A stretch of DNA of 42,212 bases from Calcarisporiella thermophila CBS 279.70 (GCF_041956535.1 NW_027192225.1:144574-186785), one strand, 5' to 3'. Numbered from the stretch's first letter, positions 9,303-27,584 are shown. Made by a program: numbers and translations. The notes: generated by a model from the letters alone, not told the origin.

Positions 9303-12300
9303 TTACTCGATTAACATCAAATCCTTTCCTACATCACCTTTGACTGCTTCATCGAGCTTTAGCAAAACCCTCATCACTAACCGCCGAGAGCACAATACCC
9401 CACGCTCTAAAGGGAGAACAAGGTCATCTTCTTCATTAGCTTTCAGGTCTTCCGCATCATCCTTCTCCAATGATTTATCTTCAAATGCATTTGTTTCAAG
9501 GTCCTGATTCTTAATTGAATTTTGTATTCTAATCTCGCCTTCTCCTTCATGGTCCCAAATCCAGTCATCAATTGAACGTATTACTTCATCTAGCAATGGA
9601 ATTGGCATTGGGTTCGGCAAAGTGGGCTGCGCTCCGTCAAGTATTGCAATCATTCCTCCTCTAGCCAATTTCAGATCTAACGCATGTTTCCTACCGAATG
9701 CAACCAAGAAGTAAATTGCATATCAATTATTGAGTATTTCCAAATAATTTGAGAAAATAGTACTTTTGCTGTAAAGAGTATACAATCCTCAGATGGGTCG
9801 CAGACCGAGGAATTACGGCCACTGCACGATTCTCCACCAAACACTTGGTTTGCAACTTATCCGCTGCAGAGAGTAAAGGGAGAGTTTGTAGGAGAGTTGC
9901 TACGAGCCTTCGCAGATCGGCGTCATAATTGAACATATCTTGCAAAAAGAAAGCGATACGATGGTGCGGATTTTTGCGAGCTGTGTTACCGCGCACTGTA
10001 AAATCGAGAACAAACCGTCCTTGGCCTGAGGAAGCATCCCATTTGATATTGACACGATATTTCTAATAGAAAGAGGAAATAAAAATTATTTGAAGGCCAG
10101 GGTTTAGATATAAGATCTATTTGTACCTTGGTATAGCATAATGCTAGAGTTTGTAAATCAAAAGATTCAAGTATGACACTGTTATCCGATAGCCACCGCT
10201 GGCAATGTATTTGGTGGGCAGCAACGGATAGCATGACCACCCGTCGAAGTTCCTCCTGGAATTGGGCTAGACAGCAATCAACGTTACGGTACAGGAACAT
10301 CAGAGTAGAAGTAGAGCGATTCAAATGAAAATGCTCGGCTAAAGAGTAAATTGAATCTTGGAAATTAGAGCCAGATATAGAAACACTAAATTAGGGACTT
10401 ATTTACATGATATTTTGCCTTCAGCAATAGGTGGGAGGTGGTGTTGTCTCATTTTTACTTGCATCAAAACCTAGAGATGCAAAGGCTTAAGTCGTATTCA
10501 TATATCTAATCGAGTACAATATTCACCTTACACCCGCGTGGACCCTTAGCCCACCATCCAGTGGCTCTCATGGACACATCCCCAAAGAGTGAGTAAGCAG
10601 CAGCAGGTGCGCGAATTCCCCACAATAAATCTTTGATACTGACACGTATGTAAGGTATAATATCTGCAGAAAGTTGTTGTCCTCCGGTTTGTAAGCGTGG
10701 TGAGAGAGATTGATACTCCATGATCCGAAAAGGTATATTGCTTGATTGAAGTTGCTCTTGGAGTTTGCGTGTAGTGATCCAAGCTCTAACACAAAAGCGC
10801 AGTATTTAAGATAATATGCAGAAAAAGAGCATCAAATAATAGAAATACCTGCAAAGAGAGTATATTCTGGAGAGTGAGCAGAGATCCAATGAAAATCTAT
10901 AAAAGGGCTTGATCAGAATATCATGAAAACATGCTGAAGTGATTTTGAATAATTACTCTGAAGCTCGTGGATCAGGTTCCTGATGAGTAAATTTCGATAC
11001 AACTTCGTCTTCTGCCAAGGAACTATCAAAGTCAATTCTCTTCTCTTTGTTGGCAATATCGGTTAAGTGTTCAGTAGAACTGTTTTGCTGGGAGCGCAAT
11101 AACTTTTCAGGTTTCAGCCGTGAAATATGCGATATTTCATATAAGCCACTCTCCATTTGCCTGGAGGAACAAGAGAAGTAATTCAAGGTTAAAAAGCTAT
11201 AGGAAAACATATTAGTATGACGAATATGAATTTACCTCAATGCAATGAGCCATAATTGAAGCTGTCCATTCATAACACAAACAAAAATATAATATTCGGG
11301 GTGTTGGCGGCACTGTAAAAACAGCACGTGTTGAAGAGATCCGCCGAATTTTGCAATATCCTCGGGTTTAATTGCAATACGCCGATATGTATCTAATCCC
11401 AAGTACTTGGCGGATGCGTCGATCTCTTCGATTATTGTCTGAAAATAAAATAAAATATGAGCTTTACGACATTAAAATAAGTATTAATAGTATGGAATCT
11501 TTACAGCAAATCTTAGGTCACGTAAAATATCAGTTATGGCGTGGAATGATTCATTAATTTGCTCCTCCACACGTTTTAGGCGAGCTAGAAAATTTAAAAC
11601 TCTGGTCAATAGTTGGTTTTTCGAGTACAGTTAATAAATAACTGATACCATCATTTTCATCTGCTCCGTTCATTTCGCTTACAATAATACGCCCCGTTCG
11701 AATATTAACTCCAATTATAACGTATCGGTCTTTAAGAAAACGAACTAATAATGATGCAGAAGATGCTTGAGATGAAGGAGTGGATTGAGTTTCCTCTTTT
11801 GTTGTTGAATCTTAAAGCAAAATTGAATAATCAGTAATCATATACATAAAGAGCAATCGTGTTTATAAATTTTAACCCGAAACTTACCTTTGGTTTCATC
11901 ATTTAGCACCTTAATATCATCGGCATTTAACCACGACTTTCCTGATTCGATATCGGCGAGCAATAAATCGCGGAATTTTAAGATATAAAGTCGTGCATGC
12001 AGCCTTAGGAATTTTAGTAGAAGACGCTCCACGTTTAAATCACCCGCGTCCTAAATTTCGTATATAAAACGGAATATGCATTCTGATATATCTGAAATAT
12101 AGAAAGTTGGAAAGAAAATAAACATACGATAGTCTCTTGGCTTTTATCTTGCTCATCTTCACCCTGTGCACTCCATTGCACTTGTATCCAACTCCGAGAC
12201 CATTCCATTATTCGTGATTCTGAGTCTGAAACTATAGAAGATAGAGAATCGCTTGGCTCGTTTACAATCGATATAGTGAGAAAATTAGAAGATGCAAGAT

Positions 12301-14041
12301 TAGATCGGCCAGGATTTAACTGAGCTCCAGAAGAGCGTTGAGATGAAAGCGTGAGATTTTCACGCGGATTTATCGAGTTATTTTCGTTAGTTAGTAGTTG
12401 TGCTAATACTGAGGGTGAATTTCTAAGTCAGATATAAAGAAATACATAAATAATTAATAAAAGAAATTTAAAAATTGAGAATACATACGACCAGTATCCC
12501 AAGCGCAAAGTCATCGTCGATAGATCCATTTCTACGTGAAGCTGTTCAGCCCATCTTAGTCGTGCGAGCTTCATAGCCTTATCAAGGCAACAAGAAAAGT
12601 TGTAAAATATATTTCAGTAGCATGTTCCAAAAATATCTACCTGTAAGAATAATATCTCGAGTTGCATATTCAGGCAAAACATGTCTAGTATATACGAGGT
12701 TCAGTAAAATTATTTTGTGTTATAAAATAATTCTCAGTGAACTTACGCAAATAATCATATAATTTAACAAGAGGGAAATGTGGTGCTCCTTTATCAATAT
12801 TAGTGACCGCTTTTTGTTCTATACCCGTTCCAGGGACAGATAGTTGTTGTGTAGATGGAGGTATGAGTTGTTGTGATGCGAGTTGAGTCAAATGAAATAT
12901 CTGTTGATCACTCAGTATTGCATCTGGTATGACGGCGATTGATTAGGATTGTCAATCATATAGTAATTCTTTTGATTTACCTGTGTAGGCATCTCCAGAC
13001 GGTTTAACCAAAATATTCAGAGTGACAATATGCCATCGCAATTGTACCATTCCAGATTGAATAGGAACTAGAGTCAAAGCGACCTTTGACGAAGAGTAAA
13101 TAAACAACATAGAAGATATGTAAAGAGTATAATAAATACTTCAAACTCATTTTTAATGTGGAAAGTTGCTCTTCCATTCTCTATATTAGTTAAAGCAAAT
13201 CACATTAGACTCTATATTGATATTGTATTAAGCTTTGCTACTCACCAACTCGGTAACATCTCATAGGAAGTGGAACAGTTTCGTCGCAAAGCAAACGAAT
13301 ACGAATGGCATCGTCAAGTTTCAACAAGGCAGCTGAGACCTCTTCATCTGACATTGGTTTTGGTGGGACATAGGTCGCCTAGAGAGAAATAATATAGCAA
13401 AGATTTAAAATTATGATAAAAAAAGTCGGTTACAGCAAGAATACCTTAATGATTTCCGGCATATTCTGATATGTCCCAGTAGTCAGCACATCAACCGCAG
13501 TGGGTATATCATAATTAGGAATTCTGATATGAGTAGTGGAAATTAATGCAACAAGCATTAAATCAATATAAGTAGTTATAAAAATAAATATATTTACCTA
13601 GATTCTGCTAATTGATCGTAGCACCATTGTAGCGAAAATCGAGCCCCAATAAATTCATTTTCTTGTTGCCGTAGAAATCCGATGATATTCTACAGTTTAA
13701 GTAGCGTTAAGATATTCATTTGAGGACGAGATCTAAGAAGAAATCTTTACATTGCATAGTTTGACATTCTTCGCGTTAGATGCCCATTTCGTTAGAACTA
13801 ATAGCTTAATAAACTGCCGGCGCGTGTCCATTGTATATTCAAGGATCTGTCGTTTCCTTTCTGTATCCGACATGGAAGGGAGACTTTCGATCCAGTGCGA
13901 ATTAGATTTATAGATTTTACAGAAAATAATAAATTCAATTTTTGTAACTTACACATCAGTCAGATTTTGCAGATCGGCATACTTCCTCCGTACAAGTCGT
14001 TCGACAATCACGCGCAACGGTACTGTGTTTTCCGAGACCAT
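9303..14041 (-). CDS. MED14: Mediator complex subunit 14 (MED14/Rgr1), multi-exon
   Basis: MED14 is the scaffold subunit joining the head, middle and tail of Mediator, the coactivator that links transcription factors to RNA polymerase II. The N-terminal exons encode the family hallmark: VPLRVIVERLVRRKYADLQN, then LPSMSDTERKRQ and RRQFIKLLVLTKWA, then FLRQQENEF with SLQWCYDQLAESR; further on IPNYDIPTAVDVLTTGTY is also typical of the family. The coding strand is broken by roughly a dozen or more short introns. The first likely joins LTDV to LPSMSD, with an unusual acceptor (AAAG at 13884). The C-terminal half is less conserved and its exon borders were not all resolved. The start is the ATG at 14041; an upstream non-coding or short coding exon cannot be excluded. 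It is divergent from AFG2 with a 315-bp gap. Expected length about 1200 residues, between yeast Rgr1 and human MED14. Confidence 0.88.
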
Positions 14042-14356
14042 TGTGGGCGAAATCCCGTTGTCCTCCAGACTTAATCGACGGGGGAAATTTTAGAGAACAC
14101 GATTAGTACAACTAACTTGAAGCTTTGTTAAATGAAAGGCGCAGTGATACTGAAATTTTTCTGAAATTACTTTGTTTCCATTAAGAATATTTTCTAAGAG
14201 TCCATAGTAACTCTGGACATAATTCTCGTTTTCGGTCTCTTCACAATCGAATGTAATGTGTTCCTAAGATATTAGGTAGAGTATAATTTACATTCGAGTA
14301 GTATATTTTAAATTTTTGCCTAATAAATTTTGCTTTTCGGTTTATGTTTCTTAGAA
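14042..14356. promoter_or_regulatory. Divergent promoter region MED14/AFG2
   Basis: The 315 bases between two divergent housekeeping start codons must serve both genes. No clear TATA box is seen. In the MED14 direction the frame stays open for a dozen or so codons upstream of the chosen ATG without another ATG. Confidence 0.5.
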
Positions 14357-17437
<3,081 letters not shown>

Positions 17438-17674
17438 AATAAAAATAGATATTTTTTATTGATTCCCCCTTTGGAGGAATCCAAAAATATAAAATAAAAA
17501 AAAGGAAAGCGACAAATATATTAGAAAAAGTTTGACAATACAAGAAGCAAATAACACACAAAATAGTTGAAAACAAGGAAAAAAATTGCAATGTTTGTGA
17601 AAATTGTCCCGTTAGAAAAAAAAATCAATAATTAACGCTAGTGCTTGGTCTCAGCTTCGCTGCTAACAATCTCT

Positions 17675-20383
17675 TCACCATATCTTTCGTCTCATTCTTA
17701 CTGTCTCCGCTCCTGGTGGCGAAGTAGGTCGCTTGCTTTTAGTCAGTACACCTCCGCGGGTCATGCTTTTTACTTCCCTCTCGGCAGGCTTTTTGCGCCT
17801 TTTACGCTGTGGCCAAGGTAGCCCAAAAAGAATAAAGTGTCGCTCGCACCGTACACAGTACCGGCGTGAGCTAAGCCTCATATCCGAGTCGGGTTGACAT
17901 ACATATCCACAAGTGCGACACTTTCCCTCTGGTATAGGAGAGCTTTCGTTGCTATTCCACTCCGAGCCATGCTTCCGGTGTCGCCGTTTCAAAGAGATTT
18001 TATCGTTCTCTTCACCAGAAGATAAAAAGTCGGACTCTGTATCGAGCTCTGACAGTGTTACCGATCCATAAAATTTATCCACCCAAGCAAATTCATCATG
18101 CTCATCGCAGCTTGCCGCCGCTTGATCAGATTCAAAAGCTGAATTACATAGTGAGGAGAGACCAGTGGATGCGAAAAGATCGTCAAATACAAACGAAGAT
18201 AGAGGTATCGAGTCAGGGGTAGCAGGGAAGATTGTAGAAGTGCTAGCTAATGCTGCAGGAAGTGCTGATTCATTAGAATTTTCGGGATTGGTTGGGAGTT
18301 CTGTCACATTTTGTAAAGAGGCAGGGGAATTCAAAGTATTGCCGCTATTGTCGGAAAAATTGATAGGAACAGTATTGCCGGGTATATTCGTGAGCATGAT
18401 AATTTCTTTGCTGTTAAGGGCTTGCGATGACGAAAAGTGATCAGTTTCCGGCTTACTTAGACCATTAGCTTGAGACAGAGGTGTGTTATCAATGCCGCTG
18501 GAAAGTAAAGTGGAGCGTGTTTTTTCTGATGCGATGTGCGTAGAAATGCAGTGCTGATTTTCACAATTTTTGCGAGAATTCTCTGCCACGTCCAAAATAA
18601 TTGCATTGCCAATCTTCAGATTTTCTTCGGAAATTCTCGTCTGAGAAGCATGCAAGTTCTGCGAATGACCAGTCTCTTTCTCCTCTATTCTAATATTCAG
18701 TTGCATTTTTGACTTCTTCTCAGCTTCCATGTCACCTTGGTTAGTTTCAGGAAAGGTAACCGCCTCATCTACAGTTGATCTTGAATCGATTTTAGTATCC
18801 AAGCCTTCAACCCCCAGACCTGTGAGAGCACCATTAACCTGAGGGAATTCCTCATTTTCTAAGCGATTCTTATTTTCTCGCAGACGTTCCACTGCTGTAC
18901 TGAGCTTTTCTTCAGTTCCAAATGAAGCAGGCGAATCCACATATTCAAAGGTACCGCAAGAAATTTCTGCACTCGTAATCATATTCATAGGACTATTGGA
19001 CATAAATTTTGATTCTCTATCCTCTACCCTTTCTATATTGCCTGGTGACCCGTTTGCAAATGACAGTCGAGAATGTGCACTAGAAGTGTCCCCTAAACCT
19101 GGGGAAGGAATTGCACTTTCTTCAAGTGTGGTAAACTGTGGGCTTTTTTGCTTGTATCGACCTTTTTTGATAGGAAACATCACGTACCCATCTAAAAATA
19201 AGATGTGTAAAAAATTGAACCCATTTCGGTTACAGATAAATTATAATACCTGGGTTCCTCGGCTTTCGAGCACGACCACTTCTTCGTATTCTGCTGTCTG
19301 ACAAGTGTGTGGGCGAATTTTGGTTTTCAGGTACATCATCAGGCTCTTTACAAAAAGCGCCCTCTCCTCGGCTAGTTAAATTTGCAACATAAATTGATTG
19401 TATATAGGCCATAAAACCAAACTCGGTACTACCTCTCACAGGTGGCACACATACACTCACAATTACCGACACCAAAGTAGTTTGGCCCATAGTAGGTAGT
19501 AATCTCTTCGCCTACTTGAATATCACGCTTCACTTTGAATGAAATTGTGTTCTGTCCACATCCAATGAACTGAAATATTAAGAATTAATGAGCGAAATGA
19601 GATTCACGACAGTAAATGATATACTTACTTTACAATTTGAATCGCAATCATGCTAGTGTATAAAATAGTATATCCTTAAGTAATTGTAAGAGTATTTAGA
19701 ATGAGGTTCTTACATTTACAAATCTTGCAGGGCCTAACAATAAACACATGCTTCCCCTACGACTTGAGTACATAATACTGAAATCACGCCCATTATTTAA
19801 TGTTTGTAATTCTTCAGGAGTCAATGTTGCTATGACTCCTGTGCACAATCTGATTTCATCTCCAACATGCCACCTCCGAGTTGCGATGATACATGCCTCT
19901 GCTTTCGAAGAATATCGCAAAGTATGGGAAATTTCATACCCAGCATTTGGGAGATACCTAACAATGTTATACGAGCCATAATTACTTCGCTATATCACTA
20001 TATAAAAATAAATATTTTAATATTTGCCATACATGCACAAGTAACGTCTAATATGCTGGCTGAAATCTAGCACTTGCTTTTGAGATTTTCGACATAAGAA
20101 AGTGGTAATGTACTCGATACTACAATAAAAGCATTGTTAATAACCAGAATTTCGATGCACAGAAAATAAATATGAAATTCTACTTTAATAGCTCTTCTAC
20201 AGCAGGTGTTAGTTTCCCTTCTCGGATCACATGTCGCCGAATAATATCCACAATTTGGTCAGACCGAACCCTCGCTTTACGATAGTCTGGATGAAGCTTT
20301 CGACAATTGAACCATAAGTGACAGGACTCGAGTAATAAATCAGTTAATAGATCATCGTATTTAGAGGCCGTTGCGAGGTTCAT
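17675..20383 (-). CDS. SET9: Histone H4-K20 methyltransferase (Set9/Suv4-20), multi-exon
   Basis: Methylates histone H4 lysine 20 using SAM; in fission yeast Set9 this supports Crb2-dependent DNA-damage checkpoint signalling. Starting from ATG 20383, exons encode SKYDDLLTDLLLE, a helical segment ending SQHIRRYL, LPNAGYEIS, WHVGDEIRLCTG, then GPARFVN joined to HDCDSNCK, KRDIQVGEEITTYYG and the cysteine-rich NCECMCATCE, followed by RGEGAF. This is the Suv4-20 type SET and post-SET arrangement. The NHxCxxNC catalytic motif is split across a 24-nt microexon (19629-19652). The large last exon (502 codons open) is acidic, Ser/Asn-rich and probably disordered, but ends in a conserved zinc-binding tail, CRTCGYVC and CVRCERHF before LPWP, as seen in fungal Set9 proteins. 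Stop at 17675-17677. About 770 residues. Confidence 0.9.
19629..19652 (-). other. SET9: 24-nt microexon of SET9 encoding HDCDSNCK
   Basis: On the minus strand the sequence reads CACTAG, then 24 bases coding HDCDSNCK, then GTAAGT. The preceding exon ends in a codon for Asn, so splicing yields NHDCDSNCK, the invariant SET-domain motif. Both flanking introns have good GT-AG borders and phase 0. Confidence 0.85.
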
Positions 20384-20590
20384 TTTCAAATTCACTCGCG
20401 ATGGAAAAAATAAAGGAAAAATAATAAAAACTAATAAACCAACAATATAGAATTATGACAGAAGCTAGAATTTATCCAAGGATCGATTAAAGATGTATCT
20501 AATTTCAATATATGGTCATCTTTCCTTAAATGTGATAAGAGTGAGATGACATAGAGATAATATATTAAGTCTATCTCAAATCTTTAAGAA

Positions 20591-20613
20591 AACGCGAAAT
20601 TTAGTTTCGCGTT
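20591..20613. promoter_or_regulatory. Perfect 9-bp dyad AACGCGAAA/TTTCGCGTT
   Basis: Left arm AACGCGAAA at 20591-20599, spacer TTTAG, right arm TTTCGCGTT at 20605-20613. Each arm contains ACGCG and TTTCGCG cores that resemble fungal MBF (MCB) and E2F-type cell-cycle sites. It lies about 208-230 bp upstream of the SET9 start codon. Function is inferred from resemblance only. Confidence 0.45.
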
Positions 20614-20637
20614 ATTGCGCCTTTCAATTGATACATG

Positions 20638-20645
20638 TGACGTCA
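20638..20645. promoter_or_regulatory. Palindromic CRE/ATF site TGACGTCA
   Basis: An exact 8-bp CREB/ATF consensus palindrome 254 bp upstream of the SET9 start. Fungal Atf1/Sko1-type bZIP factors bind this sequence. Confidence 0.4.
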
Positions 20646-20798
20646 GGAATTATTTAAATTAAAATATTAGGCTTCAAAATAAAAAAAGGAGATATGTCAA
20701 TATGATTTGGATATGTTGTGGCGAAAAAAAAAGAATAGAGGATAAAGACTGTATATTATGAATTTCTATACGACTTGGGATAGCACGTTTATTTACAG

Positions 20799-21963
20799 TC
20801 ATTTTACATTTTTCTTGCGCAAATCCTCCTCTAACTCTCGCTGAATAATTTCTGTAATTTCTGCAGTTTTGGCCGCGGCAATAGTAAGGCATCTTTGGAT
20901 TTGATCAGCAAGTAATGGTATACCTCCTGCTTTAGATAGTGCGCATATCTCGTTATGGCCATTGATAGTAATGGTCATATCCCCCTCGAGCACTTGTTCT
21001 TCGAGTAGCAATGGATCAACTACAAGAAGTGAACTAGGAGTGATAAATAGGTTATTAAAGATATTTTTCAAGATCGAGGAAAGCATATTATAATTATTAT
21101 ACCCATTGTCGAAAAATGCGAAAGTAATACTAACAGGAGTATGATGCACACCTAGAGGGACTGGATTGCGCTCATCTACCGGGTGCTATTAGAAGGAGGT
21201 AGTTCGTCAGGGAAAAAGAAAGTTGCTTAACCTATATAAAAACCCATACAATAATAACTTCTTCTCCAGAGACTGTTACATCGGGCCTTCGGAAATGTAG
21301 TAACCCGGTTATTGCCGCAATACATGCACAATCAACAAGATTCCCTTCATGATCCAAAAAGTGGAGATCAACACGGACTGACCATACCTTAATGCAAATA
21401 TTAGTATATAGACTTCTATACATTCGAATTGCTTTCTTACCTTTTCTCCTGCAACAATACATAACCCTTCCGTATCGATAGCGCGGCTCCTTCGCAGTGA
21501 TTTTTCAATAATTCTGCTGATGTAAACTTCCTCTTCCGATGATCTATAATTAAAAGAAGTTATATATAGGTACAAGATTCTATTGAGGAACATAGTTTAC
21601 CTTCCACTTTCAAACACTGGAGAGGCCATTGGTGATATTTCGGTATTGATGACCAGGAATCCCTCAGTTGGTCTATCTGGGTAGGGGCGTACAACTTCGC
21701 AGCTGACTTTTGCCATAACTCTTTAAATACACAACAGTTGCATTAATATTCATAGACAGTAAAATATAAACTTATAGTATTATAGTAAAGCATTTTTACC
21801 TTGTTCTCCCCAATTGTACATCTACTTGCCCGAACTCATCCCTAAATTTCAACTTCAGTGAGCGCATGTCATTAGGTCGCCTTCCATCTACGCGCAATCC
21901 TTGGCGCAGGGCTTCTAAAAGAAATTCCTTTTCGTTGATGGACGGTTCGGTTTCTTTCACCAT
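20799..21963 (-). CDS. RRP45: Exosome complex component RRP45 (EXOSC9-like), multi-exon
   Basis: A subunit of the nine-protein exosome ring, which threads RNA to the Rrp44 and Rrp6 nucleases for rRNA processing and RNA decay. The product has the RNase PH fold: EKEFLLEALRQGLRVDGRRP near the N terminus, VQLGRTR joined through an intron to VMAKVSCEVVRPYPDRP, then EISPMASPVFESGR, RSRAIDTEGLCIVAGEKVW and VDLHFLDHEGNLVDCACIAA. These are typical of the RRP45/EXOSC9 branch; ring subunits are catalytically inactive in fungi. The C terminus is short and basic-acidic, about 300 residues in all, close to yeast Rrp45 and shorter than human EXOSC9. ATG 21963 is chosen because it begins just before the conserved N-terminal helix. 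Several 40-80 nt introns are present. Confidence 0.9.
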
Positions 21964-22384
21964 TTTGTGTCGAAATCGAGGTAGAGTAATATTAAGTAAC
22001 AATACTCCATATAATAGTCACTGATTGTTTTTCTTGATATTTTTTTAGCAGTCACAATAGACATCCAAATTATTGTCGATTAAAGTTCTCTTCCTTTTAT
22101 CTCTAAAGAGTCTATCGCCACACACTGCTGAGGGCTTCTCTGGTGTGTCCCTATTGTAAACGCATTTATCAAGTACTTCAGTGTTTTTAGGTATTCCAGT
22201 ACTTTTAGTTGAGCTCCAAATAAGGATCATAGTTTAGGATTCTCTTACGAGCAAGGTTATCAATGTTAATTACGCTAATGAAATGAAGCAAACATGCGTT
22301 TTATACTCATATTATTCATTTGGACAATGATTCGTGACAATAAAAATAAGAAACAATTTAAATATATAAGGCAGTAATCGAATA
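21964..22384. other. Spacer between PRP43 and RRP45 holding a small ORF
   Basis: A 421-bp gap between two co-directional minus-strand genes. The only notable content is the 61-codon minus-strand frame at 22045-22230 listed below. Confidence 0.4.
22045..22230 (-). CDS. Small ORF of 61 codons upstream of RRP45 (possible uORF or small protein)
   Basis: Begins at a true ATG (22230) and ends 81 bp before the RRP45 start on the same strand. The product is charged and contains five cysteines, ending VYCDC. Its composition looks more coding-like than the surrounding AT-rich DNA, but I recognise no family. It could be translated as an upstream ORF on the RRP45 transcript, be a separate small protein, or be chance. 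Confidence 0.25.
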   Translation of the reverse strand: MILIWSSTKSTGIPKNTEVLDKCVYNRDTPEKPSAVCGDRLFRDKRKRTLIDNNLDVYCDC

Positions 22385-25257
<2,873 letters not shown>

Positions 25258-27584
25258 ATGCCAATGAGCGCTGTGGCCGCTCGTAAATTACTAGCTTCGA
25301 GTTCAGAATCGAAGATGGAAGAAGATAAAGTTGAAGATGTTAACAGTCCTATGTCCGATTTCGAGCCAATGGAAGATGAAGAAGAGATTGAAGAGATTGA
25401 AGAGATTGAAGAGATTGAGGAGGATAGAATAATTGAGGAGGAAGGGTTGCCCAAAAAATCCCCCAGGCGAGGAGCAGATAGGAGGTAGCTTAATTATCGT
25501 GTTAAATTTATCAATGTTATACAAATTTATTTATATTTATTCATTTCTTTTCATTTAGTATATATATCGATCCTACATGCATATCTAATTTTACACCCAG
25601 TGCGGACAATGTGGTTTCAGCACAGGAACTATGTCTAGTCGGCCTCCACAGACACGAAACGATCTGTTTCCAGGGTAGTGCACTTATTTCCCCGCTCAAG
25701 GGTACAATTTCGCTATATGGATATACTTGGACTGGTCCACTACTTTCAACTGAAAATAACCTTCACCCTACTCATTCCCTGCCTCTCTTTCCCGTGTACT
25801 CGCCTAAAACGCACGCCCTCGCCGTCATTGAGCAGGGAACGGACAAATGCGCATCAAAATTCCCGGGAAAACACCCAGTGACAAACGGCATGAGAGACAC
25901 CATCAATGCACTGGCAAGCCAATTGAATATAGAGCAGTTTGAGACTGTAGTAGTGATATGTGCATTGGGATCAGGTGTAGAAGACGTTGAACGAATTGCA
26001 CCTGTGTTCAAAGGGATATTTACAAGGCTATCTAAGAAGCAGCATAAGAATGAAGTGCGATGGGTGCCTGGCTTCCACCCGGTAATTTGAACTATATTGA
26101 TGCTTACAGTGTATAGCGCTGACGCTCTTTGCACCAGATTTTTGAGCCAACACCAGGTGTAACTCTATTACGGATCCCAAACTCTTGGACATCCGCGGCT
26201 GAAAAACTTACAGAGCAATTTCTTTGCAGTGACTCCGTCCCACAATCACCTCCGGTGTTGGCGGTGTGTGGAAGTAAAAACGTGGGAAAATCAACCTTCA
26301 CTCGCTACCTTACCAATAGATTACTAGGGATGTGCAAACGGGTGGCCTATTTAGAGTGTGATATTGGGCAATCTGAATTCACGCCCTCTGGGCTGGTCTC
26401 CTTGCATATAGTTGAGTCTCCGCTCTTAGGTAAATAGACTCCATTCTAGATCTACGATGTGACTAAGTATCCATCCTGATCGTTATCCTTCCCGATTATT
26501 GATAGGCCCGCCATTTACTCACCAACGTGTCGCTCACCGGTCAATCTTCATTGGAGCAACGACTCCTCGTGATAACCCTGACTATTACTTGGCAAGCCTT
26601 CGCGAATTACTCTATACGTATCGCAACCTGAGAGATAAATTTGAAGAGACAGACGAACCGCTACCACTTGTCATTAACACACATGGTTGGGTGAAAGGCC
26701 TAGGCTACGACTTAGTAAGCCACATAATCTATCAAGCAGGCCCCTCTCATGTATTTCAGTTTTATTCGATGTCCCAGCCATCACGCAACTTCCCTGCCGA
26801 TTTCCTAGCTGGTATAGAGAGAAAACAGGTTGATGGGTTAGGTATTCAACGAGTTTTTGTGGAATGCATAGAGCCCTCTCCCATTTCAGCCAAATACCAA
26901 GCTTCTGACCAGCGTACGTTAGCGTTGCTTGCCTACCTCCATAAGGCGGAATTGGGATGGGACTTCAGGAGGACACTTATCTCCCGGGTACCACTCTGTT
27001 TAAAATGGACGGGCCTGCAGGGTGTGTGGATTTTATTCGAGCAAGTGGCTTGGAGTCAAATGCTATGGGCACTAAATGGGAGTGTGGTAGGATTGGTTGG
27101 ACACACTCAAGAATCTGAGGAGGATGAAGAGCGCGCTATCGAGAATAACCAGGATATCATAGAACTAGAGGATGGGGACATGTATGGCGGAGAAGTCGAT
27201 ATATCCTGGAGCGATGAAGGCATCAATAAACTTGCCCAACACAGCGGAATCACCCCTCCACGATACCCAACTTCTAGTGCTCCGCCTCTACGCAGAATGA
27301 CCTGCTTCGGTCTTGCACTGGTGCGCTCGATTGACCCTTCACAGAACGCGTTCCTCCTGTTGACTCCAATCCCTCTGACAATGGTTCGCCGAACGATTGC
27401 GATGGTAAAAGGAAGTATAGAGTTTCCTGTTTGGGGGATGATCGACGCAACCAAGTCCGAGAAAGGAGTTGCAGGCGTTCCTTGGAAAAAGGTGCCTTAT
27501 ATGAGCTTTGAATCCGTGGTCACAGCGGGGGGTGCAGCACGCAAAGTGCGAAGAAATGTGATGCGGAGAGGGCATTCAACATAA
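25258..27584 (+). CDS. GRC3: Polynucleotide 5'-hydroxyl kinase GRC3 (NOL9-like), four exons
   Basis: Grc3 phosphorylates the 5'-OH left when its partner Las1 cuts ITS2 in pre-rRNA, so that exonucleases can mature the 25S rRNA. Exons 25258-25484, 25559-26081, 26138-26429 and 26506-27584 join in frame to 706 residues, using introns of 74, 56 and 76 nt. The N terminus is acidic with a nine-base tandem repeat. The Clp1/Grc3-type P-loop GSKNVGKST begins at Gly295, followed by YLECDIGQSEFTPSGLVSL (the Walker B-like DxGQ segment) and LLGPPFTH spanning the last intron. VINTHGWVKGLGYDL is the lid-side motif typical of the family. The length fits fungal Grc3 (yeast 632). Other candidate: Clp1, disfavoured by the N-terminal domain and the TxHGWVKG motif context. 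Confidence 0.92.
25381..25416 (+). repeat. Four tandem copies of GAAGAGATT in GRC3 exon 1
   Basis: A nine-base unit repeated four times in frame, encoding Glu-Glu-Ile repeats in the acidic N-terminal tail. Length variation between strains is likely because each unit keeps the frame. Confidence 0.9.

Larger units (their letters stand above)
20384..20798. promoter_or_regulatory. SET9 upstream region between RRP45 and SET9
   Basis: A 415-bp spacer between two co-directional genes. It contains two palindromic motifs listed separately (CRE at 20638-20645 and an AACGCGAAA dyad at 20591-20613). No gene is seen. Confidence 0.5.
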
